Assembly (NCBI GenBank): GCA_003565055.1
Contig: PXDM01000043.1
Span: 1-8,353 of the forward strand
DNA from: Paracoccaceae bacterium
GTDB taxonomy: Bacteria > Pseudomonadota > Alphaproteobacteria > Rhodobacterales > Rhodobacteraceae
Direction of reading: 5' to 3'
DNA length: 8,353 bases
Both the position numbers and the translations under genes were made by a program. This document shows, in pieces, positions 1-6,700 of this stretch (position 1 is its first letter; each line of letters starts with the position of its first letter). The notes beneath the pieces were generated by a model. That model was not told the DNA's origin, searched no databases, and saw only the letters and a program-made list of their open reading frames with translations.

Positions 1-300
1 GAAGAACACTGCGACGCGCTCTGCCCCCCCGAGCCCCGTCGCGCCTGCGACCGTCGCGACCCCGAGCCCCATCAGCGCGAAATGCGCAAGCGCGATCAGC
101 ACCGAGAGCCGATTGGCCGCGCGCTCAGCTTCCTCCTGCTCCGCGTCAGGCAGGCGGCGCGTGATCAGCGTGTCAGCCCCAAAGGCCAGCACCGAGACAT
201 AAGCCAGCGCCAGGACGGCCCAAAGCCCGCCCCAGAGCGCGCCGATGCCGAGAAATGCGACCGGGATGATGGCGGCGAGTGCGAAGGGAAGGACGGGCAT
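1..300 (-). CDS. alkB: Alkane 1-monooxygenase (AlkB)-like membrane hydroxylase, N-terminal part only
   Basis: Reading leftwards from an ATG at 300, the frame stays open for 100 codons to the window edge, so only the N-terminus is present. The peptide begins MPVLPFALAAIIPVAFLGIG and has about three hydrophobic segments: residues 4-20, 22-41 and 64-88. A charged loop, TRRLPDAEQEEAERAANR, lies between the second and third. The last residues (GLGGAERVAVFF) resemble the stretch that precedes the first histidine box in AlkB-type non-haem di-iron hydroxylases, which oxidise terminal carbons of alkanes or fatty acyl chains in the inner membrane. The start is supported by GGAGAG at 304-309. The His motifs that would prove the family lie beyond the left edge, so the call rests on recalled N-terminal similarity. 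Another fatty-acid desaturase/hydroxylase superfamily member is possible. It is divergent from ftsY. Confidence 0.6.
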   Translation of the reverse strand, partial: MPVLPFALAAIIPVAFLGIGALWGGLWAVLALAYVSVLAFGADTLITRRLPDAEQEEAERAANRLSVLIALAHFALMGLGVATVAGATGLGGAERVAVFF

Positions 301-321
301 GGGCTCTCCGGGGTTTGGCGA

Positions 322-349
322 CATATATCACGCCGTTCCCGGCTTGCCA
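322..349 (-). promoter_or_regulatory. Candidate promoter for the AlkB-like gene
   Basis: On the minus strand an extended -10-like TGA-TATATG occupies 330-322. A weak -35-like TGGCAA lies at 349-344, 16 nt upstream. Transcription would start near 315 and leave a leader of about 15 nt carrying the GGAGAG ribosome site. The -35 match is poor (3 of 6) and alphaproteobacterial promoters are degenerate, so this is only a candidate. Confidence 0.25.
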
Positions 350-369
350 GCCACGCGAAATGCCGCGCT
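338..369. repeat. Shared intergenic word set, copy 1
   Basis: CCCGGCTTGCCA at 338-349 is followed by CGCGAAA at 354-360 and GCGCT at 365-369. The same three words occur in the same order in the other divergent intergenic region (2140-2178). Chance 12-mer matches are expected in a GC-rich window of this size. The position in both divergent promoter regions is the only reason to list it. Confidence 0.3.
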
Positions 370-381
370 TTTCAAAGCGCG
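364..381. promoter_or_regulatory. 18-nt dyad in the divergent AlkB-like/ftsY region
   Basis: CGCGCTT at 364-370 and AAGCGCG at 375-381 form a perfect 7-bp inverted repeat around the 4-nt loop TTCA. The centre is about 51 nt upstream of the ftsY start and about 72 nt upstream of the AlkB-like start. No T-run follows on either strand and both genes read away from it, so a terminator is unlikely. An operator or a hairpin in the ftsY leader are the plausible roles. Confidence 0.4.
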
Positions 382-410
382 CCACATGCGTTAGCTCTGG
401 GCCGGGTCAA

Positions 411-416
411 GAAGGA
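411..416 (+). promoter_or_regulatory. Ribosome binding site that fixes the ftsY start
   Basis: GAAGGA lies 7 nt before the ATG at 424. The same frame is open upstream to an ATG at 82, but the added residues are charged, low-complexity sequence antisense to the AlkB-like gene. The site at 411 and the typical FtsY opening favour 424. Confidence 0.7.
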
Positions 417-423
417 TCAAGGC

Positions 424-1527
424 ATGTCGTTTTTCTCGAAGTTGAAAGAGCGGATGTTCCGGTCTTCGTCGAAACTCGATCAGGGGCTGGAAGCGCTGGT
501 CGAGGATCAGAGCGACGCGCCTGCGCTCGAAGCGCCCGCGCCTTCGCCGAGCCCCGAAGCCGCCCCCCCAGCACCCAAGACCGAAGCGCCCGCCCCGGTC
601 GCACCGCCGCCCGCGCTGCCCGCGACCGAGACCGAGGCCCCGAAACCCGGCTTTCTGGGGCGCATGCTGGGCCGCGACGATGCCCCGCGCCGAGTGCTTG
701 ATGATGAGATGCTCGAAAGTCTGGAGGAATTGCTCATTCAGGCGGATATGGGTGTCGAAACCTCGATGCGCGTCTGCGCCAATCTGGCCGAGGGGCGTTT
801 TGGCCGCAAGCTTTCGGTGCGCGACATCAAATCCGCGCTCGCCGCTGAAATCGCGCGCATCATGGAGCCCGTCGCCAAGCCCCTGCCGCTCTATGGCGCG
901 CGCCCGCAGGTCGTGCTGGTCGTCGGCGTCAACGGGGCGGGCAAGACCACGACCATCGGCAAACTGGCCAGCCAGTTCCGCGCGGCAGGCAAATCCGTGA
1001 TGATCGCGGCGGGCGACACGTTTCGCGCCGCTGCGGTCGAGCAGTTGCAGGTCTGGGGCGAACGCGCGGGCGTGCCGGTGATGACCGCGCCCGAGGGCTC
1101 GGACCCGGCGAGCCTCGCCTATGATGCGCTCGCCCGCGCCAAGGCGGAAGGCGTCGATCTGTTGATGATCGACACAGCGGGGCGTTTGCAGAACCGCGCC
1201 GATCTGATGGAGGAGTTGGCCAAGATCCTGCGCGTGCTGCGCAAGCTCGACCCGGACGCGCCGCATAACACGCTTCTGGTGCTCGATGCGACGACCGGGC
1301 AGAATGCGCTCAATCAGGTCGAGATTTTCCGCAAGCTCGCCGATGTCAGCGGGCTCGTGATGACCAAGCTCGACGGGACCGCGCGCGGGGGCGTTCTGGT
1401 GGCACTGGCCGACCGTTTCGGGCTGCCCATTCATGCCATCGGCGTGGGTGAGCAGATCGACGATCTGCAGGCCTTTGACCCAGAGGACTTCGCCACCGCG
1501 CTGGTGGGCGCGCCCGATCAGGCGTGA
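424..1527 (+). CDS. ftsY: Signal recognition particle receptor FtsY
   Basis: This 367-residue SRP GTPase is the membrane receptor for SRP. It forms a GTP-dependent complex with Ffh and hands translating ribosomes to the SecYEG/YidC machinery. It opens with a basic amphipathic stretch, MSFFSKLKERMFRSSSK, a plausible lipid-binding helix. An Ala/Pro/Glu-rich linker follows at about 28-80 in place of the long acidic A domain of E. coli. The helical N domain covers about 85-150 and the GTPase G domain runs from about 158 to the end. Visible motifs are the P-loop GVNGAGKTT (168-176), DTFRAAA (198-204), DTAGR (250-254), TKLDGTARGG (314-323) and the closing GVGEQIDDLQAF (340-351). All key residues are intact. 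It is transcribed away from the AlkB-like gene, and its last 10 nt overlap convergent yqgE. Confidence 0.97.
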   Translation: MSFFSKLKERMFRSSSKLDQGLEALVEDQSDAPALEAPAPSPSPEAAPPAPKTEAPAPVAPPPALPATETEAPKPGFLGRMLGRDDAPRRVLDDEMLESLEELLIQADMGVETSMRVCANLAEGRFGRKLSVRDIKSALAAEIARIMEPVAKPLPLYGARPQVVLVVGVNGAGKTTTIGKLASQFRAAGKSVMIAAGDTFRAAAVEQLQVWGERAGVPVMTAPEGSDPASLAYDALARAKAEGVDLLMIDTAGRLQNRADLMEELAKILRVLRKLDPDAPHNTLLVLDATTGQNALNQVEIFRKLADVSGLVMTKLDGTARGGVLVALADRFGLPIHAIGVGEQIDDLQAFDPEDFATALVGAPDQA

Positions 1528-2096
1528 CCCGCCGCCCCTGACAGGTGCCGGGGATCGACCCCGAGGCTTTTGAGCACCGCCAGCCATTTCGCGCTGTCTT
1601 CCGTGCCGAACAGAAGATGCGGGGCCGCGTCGGCGATAAGCCAGCCCCCGGCCTGAATCTCGGACTCAAGCTGCTCAGGTGCCCAACCCGCATAGCCCAG
1701 CGCAATGAGCGATTGCGCGGGACCCACGCCGCGCGCCATCTCAGAGAGGATCTCGACCGATGTGGAGAGCACGACGCCTTTGAGAATTTCGAGACTGCCC
1801 TCATCGCTGAAGAAATCAGGGCTGTGAATGACGAAGCCGCGCCCGGTCTCGACCGGACCGCCGAAATGCACCTGCGCATCCTCGAAGGCCGCGCCAAGCC
1901 CTGCGGCATCATCAGTCACGGGCAGGTCGAGATTGTCGAGCAAGCTGCGCAAGCGCAGGTCCGGCAAAGGTTTGTTGACGATGATCCCCATCGCTCCGTC
2001 TTCGGAATGCGCGCAGAGCAGCACCACCGAATGCGCGAAACGCGGATCCGGCATGGATGGCATGGCGATCAGCAATTTCCCGGTCAGATGATCCAT
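1518..2096 (-). CDS. yqgE: YqgE/AlgH family protein (UPF0301)
   Basis: This 192-residue protein has the usual family length and conserved blocks: an opening LTGKLLIAMPSMPDPRF, GIIVNKP (37-43), HFGGPV (77-82) and GYAGW (124-128). It has no signal peptide or membrane segment and is probably cytoplasmic. The biochemical role of the family is not established. A Pseudomonas member was named AlgH for a proposed link to alginate regulation, which should not be carried over. The start at 2096 is chosen because the conserved family sequence begins two residues later and an AAGAGG site precedes it. A GTG at 2189 would add 31 unconserved residues. The gene converges on ftsY with a 10-nt overlap and diverges from the DsbD-like gene. 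Confidence 0.92.
   Translation of the reverse strand: MDHLTGKLLIAMPSMPDPRFAHSVVLLCAHSEDGAMGIIVNKPLPDLRLRSLLDNLDLPVTDDAAGLGAAFEDAQVHFGGPVETGRGFVIHSPDFFSDEGSLEILKGVVLSTSVEILSEMARGVGPAQSLIALGYAGWAPEQLESEIQAGGWLIADAAPHLLFGTEDSAKWLAVLKSLGVDPRHLSGAAGHA
1547..1571 (+). terminator. Candidate intrinsic terminator of ftsY, inside yqgE
   Basis: Twenty nt after the ftsY stop, GCCGGGG (1547-1553) can pair with CCCC-GA-GGC (1559-1567) across the loop ATCGA. This gives 4 plus 3 G-C pairs with a 2-nt bulge. It is followed at once by TTTT (1568-1571). The arrangement fits a Rho-independent terminator in plus-strand RNA, although the T-run is short. It lies in the 3' coding part of yqgE, so its bases also serve as codons. 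Confidence 0.45.
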
Positions 2097-2100
2097 GCGG

Positions 2101-2106
2101 CCTCTT
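2101..2106 (-). promoter_or_regulatory. Ribosome binding site that fixes the yqgE start
   Basis: The minus strand reads AAGAGG here, 4 nt before the ATG at 2096-2094. A second purine block, GGAG, lies at 2111-2108. No comparable site precedes the longer GTG-initiated frame at 2189. Confidence 0.55.
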
Positions 2107-2139
2107 TCTCCCGATGCTGGGCAACCATGCCTTCGCGCG

Positions 2140-2178
2140 CCCGGCTTGCCAAGGGCCAGCGCGCGCGAAAATTGCGCT
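2140..2178. repeat. Shared intergenic word set, copy 2
   Basis: CCCGGCTTGCCA (2140-2151), CGCGAAA (2164-2170) and GCGCT (2174-2178) match, in order, the words at 338-369. The spacing between the first two is 8 nt longer here, and between the last two 1 nt shorter. The block lies 44 nt upstream of the yqgE start, a distance comparable to copy 1 and the AlkB-like start (38 nt). Chance is not excluded. Confidence 0.3.
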
Positions 2179-2186
2179 GTTTCCAT

Positions 2187-2197
2187 CACAGACTGTG
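2187..2197. promoter_or_regulatory. Short palindrome between yqgE and the DsbD-like gene
   Basis: CACAG-A-CTGTG is a perfect inverted repeat of 5 bp around one base. It lies 91 nt upstream of yqgE and 56 nt upstream of the DsbD-like gene. It could be an operator half-site pair, but a motif this short occurs by chance. I see no convincing -35/-10 pair in this region. Confidence 0.2.
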
Positions 2198-2252
2198 GCG
2201 GTCGCGCCCTTGTGACTTCCTATTTCACGCTGCGCACGGAATCCCTGTCGGA

Positions 2253-3056
2253 ATGAAAAGCTTTCGACTCGTTTCTGTCTTCTCCGCCTTCATAGTGCTT
2301 TGCAGCGGCGTTGCTCTGGCCCAGCAAGGCTCCGATGTGGTCAATGCACAGATCAAACCGGGCTGGAAGACAAGCGCCGGGACGCATATGTCCGCGCTCA
2401 AGCTGCGCCTTGCGCCCGACTGGATCACCTATTGGCGGCATCCCGGCGAATCAGGCATTGTGCCGCGCCTCGACTGGAGCGGGTCGCGCAATATCGCGCA
2501 GGCGCGGATCGTCTGGCCAGAACCGAGGCTGCATATCAAGGCGGGGTTTGCGAGTGTCGGCTATGCGGATCAGGTCACGCTGCCGATTGAGATCACCCCG
2601 GTCGAGGCTGGCCAACCTGTGGAACTGGCAGCGACACTCAGCCTCGGGGTTTGCAATGACATCTGCATCCCTGTTGATCTGCCGTTCAACCTGTCCCTGT
2701 CCGGCGCAGGTCTGCATGATGCCGCCATTGCCACGGCGCTGGAAAAGCGCCCCCGTTCAGCGCGCAGTGCGGGGCTGCGCGATGTGTCCTGCACCATCGC
2801 GCCACATAAACGCGGCGTGCAATTGAGCGCGGCGCTCAGCATGCCACCGTCCGGCGCACGCGAATTCGTGGTGATCGAAGCGCCCGGCCTTGCGGCGCGG
2901 GTGCTGCCGACAGAGCGGCAGGGCGACAAGCTGATCGGCCACAGCCTGATCCGCAGCAGCGGGGACATGCCCGCGATCGACCGCTCTGCGGTGCGGCTCA
3001 GCGTGGTGAGCGAGCGCGGGACGGTCGTGCATCAGGGCTGCGCATTGGGCAACTGA
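2253..3056 (+). CDS. Secreted free-standing DsbD-alpha-like domain protein
   Basis: This 267-residue protein has a Sec signal peptide at 1-23 (basic MKSFR, a hydrophobic core, then ALA before Gln24), so the mature form should be periplasmic. The rest resembles the N-terminal immunoglobulin-like domain of DsbD/ScsB, the part that accepts electrons from the membrane domain and passes them to thiol partners. Signs are WITYWRHPGESG (57-68) and the cysteine pair in GVCNDICIP (C134 and C138). Two more cysteines, C180 and C263, could form a second pair. Unlike DsbD there is no transmembrane reductase or thioredoxin domain in the protein or nearby, so its electron source is unknown. The start at 2253 is set by the signal peptide; the ribosome site is weak (ACGGAA, 11 nt away). 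The DUF2268 gene follows after 26 nt, a likely operon. Confidence 0.82.
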   Translation: MKSFRLVSVFSAFIVLCSGVALAQQGSDVVNAQIKPGWKTSAGTHMSALKLRLAPDWITYWRHPGESGIVPRLDWSGSRNIAQARIVWPEPRLHIKAGFASVGYADQVTLPIEITPVEAGQPVELAATLSLGVCNDICIPVDLPFNLSLSGAGLHDAAIATALEKRPRSARSAGLRDVSCTIAPHKRGVQLSAALSMPPSGAREFVVIEAPGLAARVLPTERQGDKLIGHSLIRSSGDMPAIDRSAVRLSVVSERGTVVHQGCALGN

Positions 3057-3082
3057 ACACCCTATCGGGGCGGGCAGGACAC

Positions 3083-3724
3083 ATGGGGCTGCACCTTCAT
3101 TTCATGGATGCGCGCGGGCGGCTCACGGCGCTCAAGCCGTGGCTTGTCACCTGCCTGACGCGGACCTTCGCGGCGGCGTCGGACTGTCTGCCACTGGGGC
3201 CGACCGATGTGATCCTGCGCGCGACAGGGCAAGTCATTCCCGAAACCGGCCATCTGGGCTTCGCGCCGGGGCCGGGCGTGATCTTTCTCAATCTCGACCC
3301 CGACCATCCACAGCTGCGCGCCAATCCCGGCCAGTCTCTGGAGCGGATGTTTGCGCATGAGCTGCATCACAGCGCCCGCTGGGACGGCGAGGGGTATGGG
3401 AAGAGCCTCGGCGCGGCTCTGGTCGCGGAAGGCTTGGCGGGGCAGTTCGTGGGCGAGTTGCTAGGCGTCGCCCCTGAGCCCTGGGAGCGCTTGGCGCGCA
3501 GGGATTGGCAGCCCTATGTCACCGAGGCGCAGCGCGACTGGGATCAGACCAGCTACGACCATTCGCGCTGGTTTTTCGGCACAGGCGATGCGCCGCGCTG
3601 GCTCGGCTATTCGCTGGGCTACCAGCTTGTCGCGACACATCTGGCCCAGCACGAAGGCGCGCGCGCTGCGACGCTGGTGCACGCCCCCGATGCAGAGTTC
3701 CGCCCTGCGCTGGCAGCTCTCTGA
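3083..3724 (+). CDS. DUF2268-type putative zinc-dependent protease
   Basis: This 213-residue protein has the zincin signature HELHH (92-96) with a downstream Glu116 in VAEGLA. That fits a gluzincin site with two histidines and a glutamate as metal ligands and Glu93 as catalytic base. The later blocks YDHSRWFFG (158-166) and APRWLGYSLGY (170-180) are typical of the DUF2268 family, whose substrates are unknown. No signal peptide or membrane segment is visible, so it is probably cytoplasmic. AGGA at 3076-3079 lies only 3 nt before the ATG. A second in-frame ATG at residue 8 (3104) is an alternative start. The gene lies 26 nt after the DsbD-like gene and was probably co-transcribed with it. It ends 3 nt before the convergent permease gene. 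Confidence 0.82.
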   Translation: MGLHLHFMDARGRLTALKPWLVTCLTRTFAAASDCLPLGPTDVILRATGQVIPETGHLGFAPGPGVIFLNLDPDHPQLRANPGQSLERMFAHELHHSARWDGEGYGKSLGAALVAEGLAGQFVGELLGVAPEPWERLARRDWQPYVTEAQRDWDQTSYDHSRWFFGTGDAPRWLGYSLGYQLVATHLAQHEGARAATLVHAPDAEFRPALAAL

Positions 3725-3727
3725 GCG

Positions 3728-3743
3728 TCAGCGCGCGCGCTGA
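3728..3743. terminator. 16-bp palindrome at a convergent junction, possible bidirectional terminator hairpin
   Basis: TCAGCGCGCGCGCTGA is perfectly self-complementary. Its left end is the permease stop codon, and it begins 4 nt after the protease stop. A GC-rich hairpin could form in both transcripts. Neither strand has a T-run after it, so it is not a classical intrinsic terminator. It may mark the transcript 3' ends by stabilising RNA or by blocking one polymerase against the other. Confidence 0.35.
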
Positions 3744-6700
3744 GCCTGCAGCATCGCGACCGCACCCAGTGCCCAGACGATGAGCAGCCCCAACGCGGTG
3801 CCGCCGATAAAGACCAGGAAGGCCGCGCGCATGCCCCCCTCGCCGCTCAACTGCGCCAAGGGCGCGGGCATCTGTCCTGACAGGCCCGCACTGCCCAGCG
3901 TCAACGCAAACCACGCCACGACCAGCGCCACCGCCGCCAGTGGCACCATTGCGATGCCGCGCGCAGGCCGCGTCAGCGCGCGGCGCAGCGAGGTCATCTG
4001 GCGGCTGACATCATGCCCGATGGCCAGCAGCGCCGGAACCAGCAGGAGCACGATGAACATCCCGAAGCCAAGGCCGTAGACCAGCGTGATCACGGTCGGT
4101 TTCAGGAATGCGGCCTGCGTCGAGTTCTCGAACATCAGCGGTGCAAGCCCCAGAACCGTGGTCAGCGTGGTCAGAAGCACGGGCCGAAGCCGGTCGCAGG
4201 CCGCGTCGATGATCGAGGGGATCAACCCGCGCTCGCGGGCATATTGATCGACTGTCGTGACCAGCACGATGGAGTCGTTGATGATGATCCCGGCCATGCC
4301 GATCATGCCCACGACCGAGAACATCGACAGCGCCATGTCCCAGCTCAGATGGCCATGGATCACCCCGATCAGGCCGAAGGGAATGACCGCCATGACCACC
4401 ATCGGGCGTAGCCAGCTAGAGAACACCCAGGCCAGCGTCAGATAGATCAGGATCATGCACAGCGTCAGCCCGATGGCCGCGTCGGACATGAATTCGCGCT
4501 CTTGCTCGGCCTGCCCGGAGAGCCGCGTGGTGACGCCGAATTCAGCCTCCAGATCGGGCAGGATGACCTCGGTCATCAGGCGCGTGACTTCACGGGCGCG
4601 GGCGGGGTCATCCTCGGACAGATCGCCCGAGACCGTGACCACACGCACCCCGTTCTCGCGCCGGATCGACGAGAACCCCTGCCGGTCGGATACCGAGACC
4701 ACATCGCCCAGCGGCACGAAACTGCCTGAGCCCGTGCGCATCATCATGCTGTCGAGGAAATCCTCGGCCCGCTCGGAGGCAGGCACTTCCACGCGGATGC
4801 GGCCCGTGCGCAAGCCATCGGGGAATGTCGCGGCCTCGATCCCCGAGAGGCGATTGCGCAGATCGCGCGAGAGCCCGTCAATGGTGAAGCCCAGCGCCTG
4901 CCCTTGCGGCGTCAGTTGCAGGATCAATTCCTGCTTGTCATAGGGCAGGTTGTCCTCCAGCCCGGTGATCTCGGGGAAGGGCACGAGCGCCGTGCGCAGC
5001 GCCTCGGACGCGGCTTTCAGCGTCGCCGCATCGCCGCCGCTGAGCTCCACGGACAGCGAATCCCCGCCCGGCCCCGTCCCCCAGGAGCGGAAGCTGAACT
5101 CCTCCATGCGCGGATGCGGCTGCAATTCGTCCTGCAAGGCGGAAGCGAAGGCGTGAGACGACAGGCTGCGGAAATCAGCATCGACCAGATCAATGCTGAT
5201 CGAGCCCAGAAGATCGCCATCCTTGTTCTCGGCCGAGGCCAGCGCGCGGCCACTATGGCCGCCAAGTTCGGTCATGGTGAAGAGCACCGGATTGGTGCCG
5301 CTCTCGGCATCCAGCCGTGCCGCCAGCGCATCCGTCGCGCGCTGCAATTCGCGCAGCGCCTCGCGCGTGTCCTCACGGGTCGCGCCATCCACCATCACGA
5401 TATTGCCGGTGATCGAGCCCTGTTCGGGGGCCGCGAAGAAACGAAAGGGCAGATCGCCGCGCACCAGATGCGACATCTGCACCGCCAGAAGCGCAATCAA
5501 CGCGGCGACGACCGGGTAGCGCGCGGCAATGACCAGATGCATCAGCGGGCGGAAGGCACGGCTGCGCAGCCATTGAAAGCCGCGATTGACCTGCCGCGAG
5601 GGCCAGTCATACCAACGCTCCCGCGCCCCGCTGGCAATGGCGTGATACATATGGTTGGGCAGGATCAAGAAACATTCGACCAGCGAGGCGATCAGCACGG
5701 CGATCACCGTCAGCGGAATATCCGCGATCAGCGTGCCGAACCGCCCACCGACGAGGATCAGCGCGCCAAAGGCAAGGATTGTCGTGATCGTGGCCGCAAA
5801 GACCGGCTGCGCCATGCGGGTGGCGGCATTTTCGGCGGCCTCGGCGGGGCTTTCGCCCAACTCGCGGGCGCGGTAATCGGCGTGTTCGCCCACGACGATG
5901 GCATCATCGACCACGATCCCCAGCGTGATGATCAGCGCGAAAAGCGAGATCATGTTGAAGCTCAGCCCCAACAGATACATGATCCCAATCGCCGCCAGCA
6001 TGGCCGCCGGAATGCCCGCCGCCACCCAGAAGGCCGTGCGTGCATTCAGAAAGAAGAACAACAGCACCACGACCAGCCCCAGCCCCAGCGCGCCGTTCTT
6101 CAGGAGGATCGCGATGCGCCCGGAAATGAACTCCGCCCGCGTCGAGACCAGCTCGATCCGGGTGCCATCGGGCAGGCTCGCTGCCATGGTGTCGGCAATC
6201 CTCTGGACATCGCGCTGGATCGCCACGGCATCGCCGCGCGCCGAACGCTCCACCCGCAACGTGATCGCCGGGTCTTCGCCCACCCATGTCGCGCGGTCGC
6301 GGTCGATGCGCCCTTCGCTGACCTGCGCCACATCGCCGACCGTCAGGGCCGAGCCATCGGGGCGCAGGCGCAGGGCAATGGCCGCGACATCCTCGGCACT
6401 GCGACGCTCAACGCCCGTGCGCACACGCGCCGTGCCCGAAGCGACCTCGCCCGAGGGGTCGGCGCTGATGGTCACCCGGATCGCCTGCGCGATATCGGCC
6501 ATGCTCAGGTCATGCTCGATCAGATTGCGGGTCGGGACTTCGACCATGACCTCGGCGCTGGCCACGCCCTGAACGGTCGTGCGCGTGATCCCGGCATCAT
6601 AGAGCCGCGCGGCAAATTCATCAGCAAATCGCGCAAGCTGCTCGACCGCGACAGGGCCAGTCACCACCACATTCGTCACCCGGTCGCCCCAATTGGAGCG

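Noticed and set aside
338..352. Sigma-54-type promoter suggested by TGGCA on the minus strand
   Set aside because: The required TTGC element at the correct spacing downstream is absent in both copies of the word.
82..423. An upstream extension of ftsY to 481 residues
   Set aside because: The added residues are antisense to the AlkB-like gene and lack FtsY features. A good ribosome site precedes the ATG at 424.
391..1587. A 398-codon open frame on the minus strand across ftsY
   Set aside because: It is the antisense frame of ftsY, low-complexity and Arg/Gly/His-rich, with no recognisable fold.
2212..2228. GTGA...TCAC pair resembling a CRP/FNR-type site
   Set aside because: The half sites are 9 nt apart rather than 6 (CRP) and lack the flanking bases of either consensus.
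1545..2252. An upstream extension of the DsbD-like frame giving a 503-residue protein
   Set aside because: The added part is antisense to yqgE and would bury the signal peptide at residue 237. The ATG at 2253 gives a normal secreted protein.
2292..2303. Possible lipoprotein signal in the DsbD-like protein (Cys17)
   Set aside because: The residues before the cysteine are I-V-L, and Leu at -1 is not allowed in a lipobox. An ordinary signal peptidase I site (ALA before Gln24) lies a few residues later.
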